64,000 bases of DNA, taken from positions 8,618,001 to 8,682,000 of the forward strand of contig OX485806.1 of NCBI GenBank assembly GCA_950295325.1. Direction: 5' to 3'. The translations under genes were made by a program, and so were the position numbers. The notes below the pieces were generated by a model. The model had not been told where the DNA came from. It did no database searches and saw only the letters and a list, made by a program, of their open reading frames with translations. Source of the DNA: Polytrichum commune. Lineage: Eukaryota; Streptophyta; Polytrichopsida; Polytrichales; Polytrichaceae. Every line of letters starts with the position of its first letter. Positions within the stretch are counted from its first letter, which is position 1. Shown in pieces: positions 13,201 through 25,410 of this stretch.

Positions 13201-16200
13201 AGAAAAGAACAATCTCCTACTAGTTGGTTCAATTAACCATGTGTACCACGGGGAGGAAATACCATTTGCAGGTGAACAAGAAAATAAAATGTGGATAGTT
13301 GCCTGTTACGAGTAGGGAACATGACTCCCAAGTAAATTAGTCACAACACTTCGATGGTTGAGAATTGGGAGAAGGTTATCTGCACACATATGAGAGACGC
13401 CTTCTTCGAGAGGACTTCTCCTTTGCACTAGTGGATTTACATGTTTGCACTTGAACAATGTGGCCAAAGAATATTTTACTTTGTCGTGTCATGGATTGCT
13501 TGTTTTCTTTCCTTATGCTGAATATTTTTGGCACTGAAGAGGGGTACTAGTTTAAGGTACAAAGTATGCCTCTTAACTTCTCTTCTCTGTTTGAATCTCG
13601 ACTGTTTGAACCCCTGAGATCTTAGAAATAATTACAGAATTAAAGTCTGTACATTGCTTCTTTAAAAAAACTGTCTTACAATCAGTGTTTTGTTATAAAA
13701 TCTCTTCAGAAGTTGGGGGACATAATGGCGATGGCATTTGGAGGTCGATACGTCATCCTCTTGATGGCAATTTTCTCCATCTACACAGGATTTATCTACA
13801 ATGAGTTCTTCTCAGTCCCTTTCTGTATCTGGGAATCTGCATACGATTGTGCAGATCCCTCCTGCAGGTACAAATTGAATCCCTTCATCGTTCCTTCCAC
13901 CTAAAGTCGGCTGGCATGATCTAAATTGGGTCTAAAAGGAATTTAGTGGATAGGCACATTTGTAAATGATTAATTTTCTGCACTATTTCCATACTCTACG
14001 TATCCTCTCGAAGGCTACCCATCAACATAGAATATTGTCCACGGACTAATAAGAATAAGGTAGTAATGAATCTCATATAAGAGAGGGATCTGGTGCAGCA
14101 CCGCTTCAAGGGCTGGACTCGTGAAATGGTCGTCACTTCCGTACCCATTTGGTCTCGATCCCGCGTGGCACGGGTCGAGAACTGAGCTCCCCTTCACCAA
14201 CTCCTTAAAAATGAAAATGTCTATTTTGATGGGGGTATCACAAATGAACTTGGGCATATTCCTCAGCTGGTGGAATGCCGCGTTCAACCATAGCAAGCTT
14301 GACATATGGTAAGCCGTTCCAACACCCAACCTGTAGCTAAGTTCCACCAATCTTGATGCTTTATATGTGGTTCAATTGTTGCCTTCATTGGTGGCTGACA
14401 TCCCACCGTTTGTGACACCTTCCTAATCTGTCCTCAGTTACTATATTTCCAAAAGGTAACAAGGCCAATTCCCACTCCACAAACAATTTTGGCTGTTGGA
14501 TCCCACTGAAACGCCTCACTCGGTTAGCAATTGCAAATCTTGTAAGAGGTCAAAATGAGAAATAGGCCCTCCCAAATGTGATGTTAACTATTGGCTACAT
14601 TTTTAGCATATAGTCCAGTCTCATTGTAACACATTTCTTTTTGACGTCCATTCTTAACTACAAGCCTTGCCATTAGACCACTCAATATAGATGTGCAATT
14701 AAGAGTGATGACATAAGGCCCACTTACATTACATTGAGCACCCTCATTAACACTTTAATCAAGACATCCATCAAAGTTGGATAGAGCTAAAATCAACCCC
14801 CAAGGCAGAGGAAACGTAGAAAGGTCTCCCCTACCCAGATCTAAATTGGGTAGACAAACAAATTTTGGGTACTTATTTATATTAGAGACCTAAATTTTTA
14901 GTGTGTGGTTAGGTGTGGATTTAAGAAGGGACACCAAAAAGACATGTCCCGGGGGGTGGACTTCATTGTCAAGTTGAACACCACGTGCGATGAAAAAAAA
15001 ATCTACTTTGTACATAAAGCATCACCAAAATGGGTCAAAATTTTATCAATTTTTTTTCATGAGTAGATATACACAATATCCATTACATAGTAAAAAATGG
15101 CAACCAAATCTGATGATTTGTTTTTTATATAAAACATATTGTTTCTAACTAGAATGACGCAGAATTGAACTAAAACAATTAGTAAAAAAAATGAAGATGA
15201 CTAAAAATTTCAAAAAATATATACAAAAGATATTATCAATGGTTATATATATCTAAAAATAATAATAATAATAATAAAATTATTTTAATTATTTATGGCA
15301 TATAATATAGGGTGGCAAACTTTTATTGCATGTAGTTATGAAATGTAAGAGGGTGGGATCGCCCTGAGAGACATGTATTAAACAAGATTGGACTACTCGC
15401 TCAAAATTTGTTAACTATATAGAGTTTTGTCAACATAATTTGGGGGACGTATATTATCATTTCAGTAGATAGTGAATAGCAAGCTATACGTATGAGCTTT
15501 GAAAATTATGAAGGAAATGGCTATGGCCTAGATGGAGATGTGCTAATCATATGTAGGAGAAGTGAGCTCATTGGAAAAAGTAACATTTGAAAACCCTATC
15601 CGTTAGGTTGCACAAATCTAATTTGCTGAAGTCTAAACACACACATGCTGTGTTTTATCTCAATGTGAAACCCATGTAATCGTGAGATTGGAGTTATCCT
15701 CTAATTCAACCAGATTTTTGGACGGAATTTGGTTGATTTGCATAACTACTTTCCATGTTTGGTAAGTTCTTGGTGCATGGTTGAAGTCAGTGGAGGTTTG
15801 AACGAGGAACATACTAAAACGATTCATTGAGGGCAAAATTCAAATTGGGATGCCGAGAGACACTAAAATAAGTTTGCCCTCAATGAACCAATATTCAGCT
15901 TGAAGGGCTTTGTTCGAACCTCCACACCAACTCCAAGGATACACCAAGAACCTATTGAACATGGAATGTGTTGTATGCAAACAACTCCGAACCAAAACTC
16001 CAGTTCAATAAAAGAATAGCTCTATTGTTTATTCAAAACAAGGTGAGGAAAACAGTAAATGAACATGAGGAAAAATTCTACTATTGTTATTTTTTATTTC
16101 TTGTGAGTGGGCTTAGTAAGAAGGGATGAAGATGTCATACCAGCTCTAAAGAGCAACTTCTAACAGGTACCAGTTCGTTCCCCAGTTGCTCTTCCTCAAC

Positions 16201-18251
16201 TCCTTGTTTGGGTACCTGTCCATGCTTATCCTCATCAAGTGGATTCAAGGGAGCAAGCCGGACCTCTACCACGTCATGATTTATATGTTCTTGAGCCCTG
16301 GCGAGGATTTGGGAGAGAATCAGCTCTTTTGGGGCCAGTCGTACTTTCAGGTCCTATTTACTTGACTTCTGGCTTGATTTTGACTACACTAAACATCTAA
16401 TTTAATATTCATCATTGACCTGCATTAACTATCTTGCAATCACTGGGTGGCAATCACTGGGAGGGAGGTACTTGGTGCTACATGACAAGTCATGAAGACA
16501 ACTGTAATTAACATGGCACACCAATTTTAATGCCACACTAAACCAGATGTTTAGTGTAGTTGAAACTGTGAGAAACTACCCTTCTAACTCAAGTACCACC
16601 CACAAAAAGGCATGAAATTCAACCAAATAAATTTTCTAGAGATGTTTATTCATGAGAATAAAATCAACCAGGCATGAAACCAAGATAGTGTAACAACTCT
16701 ACTGGTGTGCGTGCAGAGGCTTTTGGTATTAGTAGCAATTGTAGCAGTGCCATGGATGCTCTTCCCAAAGCCCTTCAAGCTGAAAAAGCTGCACAAGGAG
16801 GTGGGTCCTCATCCTCTTATATCTATACGCTATCGAATTAGCTTTGTTCTAAGCTACCCTTGCATAGTTGAAGAGATATGAAACTTCATAACACCCGGTT
16901 TCATGACGACATTCAAGAAATTAACAATCGGATTCTGACATTCAGGAAGTTGTTATATACTCAATGTATCTATGAACTTTTTTGGACATGCAGTACAATA
17001 TCTTACAACTCCCTGTATTGCGAGCACCCACCTAGGAGAGAGATTTTGTATGACAATTGACTACCGACTTGACAGATGGATGGATGGAGAGGCTTATTTA
17101 GTCGTGATATGATGACCACTTGTCATGTTTCGAGTCAATAACAAAAGTCAGCCTGTTTATGAATTCAATTTATATCTGGAGGGGCAGAAAATGCAAGGTA
17201 GAGCATACGGAGTACTGGGAGGATCAGACAGAGGATCGGACACCGATTCGGTCGACCTTGAGCACGAAGAAGAGGAGTTCAACTTCAGCGAAATTTTCGT
17301 ACACCAGATGATTCATACCATCGAGTTTGTATTGGGAGCCGTCTCTAACACTGCTTCCTACTTGCGGCTTTGGGCTCTCAGGTAAATTGGCTTGAAAGCT
17401 GTGTTGGTTTCTCCCATCAAACTTCCACTAAAAGGAAACGAGATGGTAAGACCGAGATGAGGTCTCGCTTCTAAGAACTTGACCACTTTTCAAGACTCCC
17501 AAGTCGATGATCAAATGAGATGTTCGTCAGCATAATCCTTCTATGACTGATGTTGGTTTTCGAAATGAAAATTGTGTTAATTGTGAGCACTCCGCATACT
17601 AAGATTTCCTAGGATTACCCGAGGATTTCTTGCTAAACTTGAGTGACCTTCGAGTGTTGTACTTCTCCAATCTTGTCCTTACCCAGTTGCAACTAGAAAC
17701 TAGTACCTCGCTTTCTGACTAACTGCATATCAATGATTGATTTGCAGCTTGGCACATGCACAATTATCAAGCGTATTTTATGAGAAAATCCTCCAACTTT
17801 CATTTTCGTAAGTTCATTTTTGCTTCATAAATACTTGCTAATTATTGTGAGATTTCTAGTGTTGCCCATGCTACTTATTTATTATGCCTTTGGACCCAAT
17901 TGATCTGAGATGGTGTCTTGGTTAGTTGTGGTGGTTTGGAACATACAAGTAGAGATCTTATGCACATGTGCTAAATTTGCATATGAGACAGTTTAGTGAG
18001 AGGCACGTACAAGTTAAAAAATTGTCGTCACTCGCAGGTACTCCAATCCGTTCACGAGGTTCATTGGCCTGCTGATGTTCATGATAGTTACGGTTGGTGT
18101 GCTCCTCATCATGGAGTCGCTGAGTGCTTTCCTGCACGCACTGAGACTGCACTGGGTTGAGTTTCAGAACAAATTCTACGTTGGAGACGGATATAAGTTC
18201 AAGCCATTTGCGTTCAAAGATATTCTAGGCAAAGACAACACAAGTGATTAA
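7249..18251 (+). CDS. VHA-a: V-type proton ATPase subunit a (Vo sector, 100-kDa subunit)
   Basis: Membrane subunit a forms the proton half-channels of the V-ATPase that acidifies vacuole and trans-Golgi/endosome. Exons: 7249-7371, 8098-8142, 8669-8791, 8980-9087, 9227-9346, 9659-9832, 10109-10246, 10704-10811, 11550-11657, 11916-12064, 12980-13133, 13710-13867, 14099-14308, 16167-16350, 16717-16800, 17188-17381, 17748-17807, 18038-18251. They join in phase to 817 aa, the normal plant length, ending in TAA. Residues 1 to about 400 are the cytosolic domain (start [25 protein letters not shown]). The membrane domain starts near 408 ([15 protein letters not shown]). The essential arginine of the proton path is Arg722 in [19 protein letters not shown]. 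Two borders are weak: the exon 3 donor (GTCAAT) and the exon 5 acceptor (AAG with a poor pyrimidine tract). Phase and homology support both. The vacuolar or Golgi isoform cannot be told. Confidence 0.97.
14825..15460 (+). repeat. Dispersed repeat family R1, copy 1 (interrupted)
   Basis: It shares GGACACCAAAAAGACATGT, then AGATTGGACT, TCAAAA and AATTTGGGGGAC in order with copies near 35930 (+), 47690, 48830 and 62470 (all -). This copy is split by the 421-bp hAT-like element. The outer border of the family is not sharp to the eye, and I could not assign it to a transposon class. Confidence 0.65.
14948..15368. mobile_element. Non-autonomous hAT-like element with 8-bp target duplication
   Basis: The 421-bp segment is flanked on both sides by AGACATGT (14940-14947 and 15369-15376). 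The left end reads CCCGGGGGGTGGACTTC. The right end, reversed, reads CTCAGGGCGATCCCAC, an imperfect match at the tip. Removing the segment and one duplicate rebuilds the sequence of other copies of the host repeat in this window (the minus-strand copy near 48880 reads AAGACATGTCTTAAAAAGAG), which gives an empty-site comparison. An 8-bp duplication is typical of the hAT superfamily. It carries no coding capacity. Confidence 0.75.
15691..16022. mobile_element. Foldback MITE family M1, copy A (in VHA-a intron)
   Basis: This is a long imperfect inverted repeat: the left arm starts GAGTTATCCT and the right arm, reversed, starts GAGCTATTCT. Both arms then run through matching sequence (CATTCCATGTT or similar, TTCTTGGTG, GGAGGTT, TTCATTGAGGGCAAA) to the centre. 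A second copy sits in the last tetraspanin intron. The whole element could form one hairpin. It has no coding capacity. Confidence 0.75.
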
Positions 18252-19420
18252 TTACATCTCAAGAAGTATTATATCCGGTGTAGCCATCTGTTGAAGGTGA
18301 AGGAAAAGTGGGGAAGCGCACAGGTACCATATGAGGAGCTTGAAGAGTTTTGTTGTGAACCTCCAGAGAATCTATTCTGGTGAAATACCTATACCAAAAT
18401 GATAGAACCACAATTTTGTTGCAGAATACGCAGCATTGCACATCCATTGAAGAATGTATCATTGAACACCATGTATGATTCTCCTATCCAAGTCGGTATG
18501 ACAAATATTTTGATTTCTTACTTTGACAACACAGTGGCTATGTATTATTAAAAATCGATCAAGATGACTTGTGAGTTTAATTAGGAACTATGTGGACCTT
18601 CACAAACGTTTGTTCTGTGATAGTCCATGTAAGTATCGGTATACAGTAACACATGAACTGTTTAAGAATAGGCTTAGTTTAACCATCAGCTATCTCTTTA
18701 GCCTCTTGGAAATAAGATTCACATGTAGCAAGACATTGCATGAAGGATAATATGGTAGATAATGTCTATTAAGAGTGATGCACCTCATGTCCGTGACTGA
18801 ATCTCTTACCATAACAAACCAGCAGATATATCTCCCTATGACTACTTAGTATAGAATTAGCAGGTTCATTTCAATCAGTCATAGCATTCCTAAGCATGTG
18901 TAAGGAAGTTATCTTTCTATTCTAGCTTCAAGAATAGTTTCTAAACAAGGTCCTTCATTGCATGCATGAATGCCAAGCATAGTCAAGTGGCAAGACCTCA
19001 TTAGTTGACTCCTCATTGTTACCTATCTTCTTCGGACAAAGCCTTCCCCCAAGATTCAACTTAAAGACCTTGTCAAAAAGAATCTCGCCAAATGTATACT
19101 CTCCGTGATGCTTATCTAGGGAGAACACCCACTACACCACTGAAGAATGCTATGGTAATATTCTACATAAATGAATCCTTTCAACCTACACCTCAACTTC
19201 AAAAACCATGGACGACCATACACTTTGTTTCTGTCATCCGAGTGCGATGAGAGATGTGTTTCTTTGTAAGTGATTGATCATTGTTAAAAAGCAAAACCCA
19301 TCAATCAAAATCCGCAGAATCACTATTCACAAGGAAGTTAAAGGATGGAGATAGAGAAATTTGAACCAGAAATGCAATGACCAAACGCTGGCGTGTGTCT
19401 AGATAGCAACAGCAAGCGCA
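18252..19420. other. Spacer between convergent 3' ends of VHA-a and the unrecognised gene
   Basis: About 1.2 kb lies between the VHA-a stop codon and the stop codon of the minus-strand gene. It must contain both 3' UTRs. I see no gene, tRNA or repeat in it. Confidence 0.5.
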
Positions 19421-22400
19421 TCAAACTGCCATTAATTCGGCTGCAGACATCTGCTCAACGACAGAGTCACAGAAGTCCACCAGTTCTAAAGAAATCTCGT
19501 CCACAGCATTGTTGATGAATTGCTCTGCCAACCTGCGTGGGGGTTGCCGAACAAGAGCTATCAGTTCAGGAGACATTCAGAGATTAATAATCTCTTTGAT
19601 TCATTAGTTTGTTGGCTCCCCTATCGAAACTTGATCCAATAGCACTAGTAACCCTCTCCCATCCCAAAAAGATAACCAAACAAGGATCCACGTCATGACA
19701 AAAGTGAGGTATTCCCTGGCTGCATCACTCAATTGCAAATTTGTGATTGCACTGGTGCAAAGGAGAAGTCTGCTTGAAGAAGGTTGCTCTCTTAATATGT
19801 GTGCACAAAACCGCCTTCCACTTCTCAAACATCGAAGTGTTGCAGTGACTAACCTATTTGGGAGACAGTTTTCTTACTTGCCACAGGCAACTTATCCACA
19901 TCTCAGCTCAAGTTCACTTGCAAGTGGCACTTCCTCCCCATGGTTCACATGGTTAAGTGAACTGATGACCAATAGGAGATTGTTTTTCTCTGCTTCTAGT
20001 GCCCCCATTGAGAAAAAAGCATCTCACATTTGGACCACCTATACAATAAACATTCACCACTAGCAAATAGTTTCATATACAAACTAAGTGACAAATTTAT
20101 CCAGATGATAATTCTCCGTGTCAGAAATAGGTGTTTAGTTTAACTGACCTTTCAACTGTTTGCTGAAATTGAACATCTTGCTGATTAAACCTTTCTGCCT
20201 CCCCATCTTTGTGAGCATGAGATCTAACCGTTTGTGAACCTCCTTGTGGTCGAGGTCTTAATGCCGATTTGTTTCCCCCATCATTCCAACTTAATTTTAC
20301 TCTGTCTTCTCTTTTAACGGGAGGATCTTCTGATTCACTCAAAACCTTTCTGGAATTAGAGGTTCTAATGGAAGAAACACCTTCCACTTTCTCTGCCGAA
20401 CTTGTACCTTCTAAGTAGGAACCCAAACATGATTTACTGCGACGCTGATTGAATATATGGCTTGTAGGTTTCTCTTGATTCCCACTGTCTTGTTTTAGTT
20501 TGTGAGGCACTTCCAAAACATTCTTGAACCTTTTTGTGTCAGAAGCTGGTGCACGGACTGTTTCTTTGCTCAAAGGAATCAAGTTTTGAGGTTTTGCAGG
20601 TTGCTTGTACTGTTCCTTTTGCTTCCTTGGAGGTGATCTGTTCCATCACACATTAACTTGGTTAAAAAAACCACAAGCTGAGTGATATAAAACCTCATAA
20701 CATTCTTGAGCAAATGTTTGGGTGGGCCCCCAAGATCTACTTCTTGGAGGTATCCAGAATAGAATTCCCATGAGATTCCTTATTTTCTGAGTTCCAAACT
20801 ACAACTGGAAGTAGGTAACAATGAGGTGAGGATCAATAGGATCTTGTCACTTAGTATATGTTTGACATTCATTCCTAGAAATGAGACCCCGATTTTTGGA
20901 GATTGGTTCCTTGAGCGGAAATAGAAAACAATCCATCTTCGTAATGTTCAAGAATGTTATGCCTGTGAAAAAACAAGCCTGGTAGACACTGCTTGTCCTC
21001 TTCAAAGTGGCCAAATCCTGTTGTGCTAGACTTCACGGAAATAAACGCATTTAGTCATGCCTATAAGTCTAAATGCCATTTCTCATCAAAATTAAACCAG
21101 ATGGGAAGCTGTTTCCTTCGTACATTATATAACATACATAAATGTGACAAGAAAGATGACACACCGTGGTGGTGATGATGTTGTCGGCAATTTAGAAATT
21201 TTCCTCGGTGACCCTGCAATTAGATAAATATCCATTAGTTCTGGAGACTTTGATATGTTTCATGTGTGCCTCCCTGAGCTAATGCATTATTACTATATGC
21301 AAATACTACACAATTGTGATAAAGTTGCACCAATCAAAGTGCTGTGAAAGAGATCTTTTCAAGTCATTTTACCCAATCCTTTTTTTGTGGTGTCACTTTT
21401 CTCTATCAATCTCTGGGGGTTGATCTGCAGGCCTCGCGATGGGGACTGCAACTCGCAATGTATGCAAGTCCCAACGCTGTTTTTATTATGAACGGTGAGT
21501 CCTCTTGCTCTTGAACTCTCAACTGGTGCTGCTGCTGGTGTATGCTCAAACCTTTTCTGACAGGTTTCAGTATGACGCTTTTGAACCTGCTGTCCTTTGG
21601 AAATCCTTTCTGTTTGTACAGCTGCTGCCGTCTGAACGTGAGAGACATTTTGAGCCCGTTCTGGATAAATATCCATGTGGGAAGTAGCCTCCAGGTCTAG
21701 CTCTTTGGGTGAGAGCCATCGATTTCGAAGTTCTTGTTCCTGTACATAAACGAAGACGCAGGCATGAAGGGTGTTTTAAGCAAGTCATAAAAGGTAGATG
21801 TTCACAATGACAGTCAACTTTGAGACTCAAATCAAAATTGAAAGATGGCATATCTCAACCATTTACAGGATCTGTTGCCAGCAGAACTGTGTTTCACACG
21901 GAAACAGGTTGCAAACAGACAGTAGCACCTCCGTCTATCCAGAGAGAAAACTAGAAAATGATGATTCCCTGCCAATTTGTAAGATCGCTGAGTTTGCATC
22001 CCACTGTCAAAGTGTTGTTTTTAAAGCATTGTTTCACATGTCCAAAGTCGGCAACCTTAGAAGCCATGGGCCCGGTGATCATTGTTTTCAGCAGATATGA
22101 CATCCTACTTAAGTTGACAATTTTGAAGACCACTTCAAGGGCTTCAAAATCTAATAGGTAGATGTGCACCCTTTCAGCATTATTTTTCTTCAATGTAACC
22201 TTACACACAGGACTGCCAGGACAAAATGTCGCACTGGAACCTAACAGGTTGAGCCGGTGAAATGACTCAGCTGCTTGGATACAGGGGCTGGGTAATCTGA
22301 ATTCAATATAATTCTCTATTTGTTATTTTATTACAACATGGAGTCATACGAGTGACAAAGATATTTCTTAACTTACAACGTCTATTATTTTGTCACAATA

Positions 22401-24384
22401 TGATGGAGTCATATGAGGACACAAATATTGTGTAACTTACAAATTCTCGAAGCGTTCCAAGGTATTGCTGCAACGGCTCTGCCCATTGCTCAAGTACTCC
22501 AATGGTAAACTGATCCTTTATACTCTGGAGCTCCTCATAACCTAGGAGATCCTCTGCTCCTTGCTTTGACTCCACGGACAGTATCTGTTGATCAATAAAG
22601 TTCTACACACACGTTCACAGGCAGGTTGGACATAGTGCAATCTTATGGGAATATGAATGACATTGCAGTATGGAGATAAGATGATTGATTTAACTCACGA
22701 GCTTCATATGACGTTGTCTAGCCAATTGTCAACCAGGACAGTTATGAGCATGTGGAATACTATCTCTGGAAGAGTCAGATGTAATGTAACCTGACATGAG
22801 TCGGCCTCAACAACTTGACTAGATGACCCTAGCTCTTGAGGGATTCCTGGCAGAAATGGCAACAGAATCCTCCCTGTTTGTACTGCAGCGTCTCTACTTC
22901 CACCTTCGTTTGACACTTTGTGTGAGCCTGCCAATTCAACGCATGAAGTATTAGAAGATATTTATACACACCATCATTGGTACAATGAGCTCCCTACATT
23001 ATGTACAAAAACTCTTCCATCCATGTGGCTAAGAGACTAATCATAGAAGTTCACCATAACCATACAAAGACAGAGACCACCCTGGCAACAACGTTTCTGT
23101 AGTTCATTCAAAAGAAAGAGCACCATTCTCAAGATCTTTCACCAAAAAAAACTACCATGTTTCCTCTCCAGTTTTCCAACTTTACTTGTGACATAAGACG
23201 TGGAATGACTCCTCGTTTTGACATTTTTTGTAGTCAAATTCAATGTCGCAGGGGCAGGTGTGGTGGAGCTAGTCGTTGCAGGAACCTGGGTCACATTATT
23301 ATGTGTCCCAACTTTGCGTTTGTTCTCTCTTGCTATGTCCTCTCTGCTTCTTGAAGTCTGTGTTGACCGGCTGCACAGTGGCTTCACGTCATCAAATTTC
23401 AACCATGCCAGAGCGGGTTTGGCAAAATCATGGGCAAAACCTTCATTTGCTCTTGTGTTTTTCTTTTGAATTGCATTCGGGGTGTTCCTCTGTGAATGCT
23501 CCACGACAAACTCGAGCAGCCTCTGAAAATTATCCTGCAGAAATCTCAACAGAGGTTCCAGCACATTTAGGTCACACAGGGTAAATAACATCCAATTAAG
23601 TCAAAGCACGACTGCAGAGACAATGGCACGCACTGAGTTCTGATTTCAAAAACACACGTTCATCAAGTCTCTAAATTTGTCTGTAATGTCCATCCTGGAT
23701 TGGAGGCAGAAGAACACAGAATGCATATAACATGCTATGAACCAGTCTGCTTTGATTTTCACAATACACATGAATGTGAGCATTCAGTTTGACAATTATA
23801 ACGACTAAACAAGTGTCTGATGAATATCGACAATTACATACATCTCTGACATGCATTGGATATGATAGTGAACATCTTTTCGAGTCAAGCTCAATCAAAC
23901 TCACAACTGCAGAAATAATGGCGCTCAAAGATTTCTGAATTAATCAAGTCTTATAAATTCGTCTGGAATATCCATCCTGGATTGGAGGCAGAATGAAGAT
24001 CGAGAGAGGTACCTTCTCACATGTGAACCTCAGGATCTCTTTACTCCCTGTAAGAGTTTCTCTACTGGGAATGACTAAATTCTCATTATCTTTGCTGCAA
24101 GGTATTCGCCGATTAGTAGAACGAAGCCGGCCGCATGTTTGCTTCAAAAGCTCAGGTGCTGCAGTGGCCGCGTCCCTTGTTGTAGCACAGATTACCTTCC
24201 GGCCGCACGTCGGCTGCTGTGCGAACACAGCAAGATCAGGGCGACATTCCGAGAGCCAGATATGGCGATCAATGTCCAGCCGCGCAAGCAGTGCCACTGA
24301 GGTAAGCTCCTTCTCTCTCTCCTTGATATTGTTCACAGCTTGCTCCCAGGCATGACGCATTATGCATCCGCAGTGCATGCAGCC
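19421..24384 (-). CDS. Unrecognised multi-exon plant protein, about 708 aa
   Basis: Not recognised. Exons by splice consensus and phase: 24384-24013, 23534-23156, 22927-22713, 22584-22441, 21739-21373, 21213-21165, 20637-20149, 19532-19421 (stop TGA). The first exon encodes MRHAWEQAVNNIKEREKEL, then a basic, Ser/Thr-rich stretch. Exon 2 starts DNFQRLLEFVVEHSQ. Exon 3 has a hydrophobic-amphipathic block (HLTLPEIVFHMLITVLVDNW), exon 4 reads like helices (YEELQSIKDQF), and exon 5 begins EQELRNRWLSPKELDLEA. Exons 6-7 are proline/serine-rich and disordered. The last exon ends in an amphipathic helix (LAEQFINNAVDEISLELVDF). I see no signal peptide, membrane span or catalytic motif; a scaffold-like protein is a guess from the helix/disorder mix. 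Exon 3 is problematic: its good GTGAGT donor (22698-22693) lies one base out of frame, so either a weak GTCATA donor is used or there is a one-base lesion. The N-terminus is unsettled: a start ATG exists at 24378, but upstream exons are possible. Confidence 0.6.
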
Positions 24385-25410
24385 CTAGGGGGGATAAGCC
24401 ATGATTCATAAGTCTAGGCTGTCTAGGGTGTTTTGCAGGTCCGAATAGGTTTCCATAGCTTTACACAACTTTCAAGACATGCTCATTCCAGTCACAACCT
24501 AATAGCTATGTCCCTCACAACCTCTGAAGTAAGCTCCTCTCTCTCCATGATATCGTTGACAGCTTGCTCCCAGGCATGACGCATTATGCGTCTGAAGTGC
24601 ACACAAATTCTCAAGACATGCTCATTCTGGTCACGATCTAATGGCTATATCCCTGACAATCATTCAGGAAACACATCCCTGTCATAAGTGCGAATTCTTC
24701 ATATGGATCCAGGACCTCTGAGCCACTTTCAATACAGAATTCTGCCAGAAACGTTGAAGCAAACTTATTCAGGAGATCTCCTAAGAACCTGCCAACTTAC
24801 TTCCTGAACCGACATTCTCCCAATTAAATGACTCCAACACGCAGGTCACATCCTTCAGAGCTCATCTCTTTCAACTCTATTCAACAAGATAATAATCACA
24901 AGTGATGTGTACGTGTAAGGGGCATTCAAGTTACCTCAGCTGATTCTCTCTCCCCTTCATATCATTCACAGCTTGCTCCCAGACATTTCGCATTAAACAC
25001 CCGCACTGCACAAAGTTTCAAAGACATGCTCATTCCTGTCATGACCTAATGGCTATGTCCCTCGGAATCCTTCAGAAGTCTCATCCCTGTCATAAGAGTG
25101 AACTATTCGTATAAATTCAGGGCCCAATGTCCAACCCACGTCCAATACCCTCCGGACCAAATGTTCATGCCACTATCAATACAGGATTCTGCCAAAAACG
25201 GTTTCATCTAAGTAAACTTATTCAGAAGATCTCGGAAGAACCTGCCGACTTATATCCTGAAGTGGCATTTTCTTCAGTAAACGACACCACCATGCAGGTC
25301 ACATCCTTCAAAAACAATCTCTTCAACTCCGTTCAACAAGATAATCATCACAATTGATGTGTACGTGTAAGGGTGCAGTCAAGTTACTTCAGCTGGAAGA
25401 CAGGCCGGCG
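24330..25410 (-). repeat. Divergent duplications at the 5' side of the unrecognised gene
   Basis: The sequence encoding MRHAWEQAVN-like peptide occurs three times on the minus strand, near 24384-24320, 24600-24540 and 25010-24950. A neighbouring sequence (AAGACATGCTCATTC, then CTAATGGCTAT and TCATCCCTGTCATAA or similar) recurs at about 24474, 24612 and 25022. Another block (CAGGTCACATCCTTCA, then GATGTGTACGTGTAAGG) recurs at about 24843 and 25295. The copies have diverged. Only the 24384 copy runs into the long open exon. Confidence 0.7.

Larger units (their letters stand above)
14309..16166 (+). other. Largest VHA-a intron, a landing site for mobile elements
   Basis: This 1.86-kb intron is several times longer than most of its neighbours. 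The excess is repeats: a dispersed repeat copy (about 14825-15460), the hAT-like element nested inside it (14948-15368), and a foldback element (15691-16022). Flanking exons keep phase and coding sense, so the insertions look harmless to the protein. Confidence 0.85.

Noticed and set aside
21951..22242. Minus-strand open frame of roughly 100 codons inside an intron of the unrecognised gene
   Set aside because: The flanking exons (ending at 22441 and starting at 21739) join in phase without it, and its sequence looks non-coding. It could be a cassette exon, but nothing supports that.
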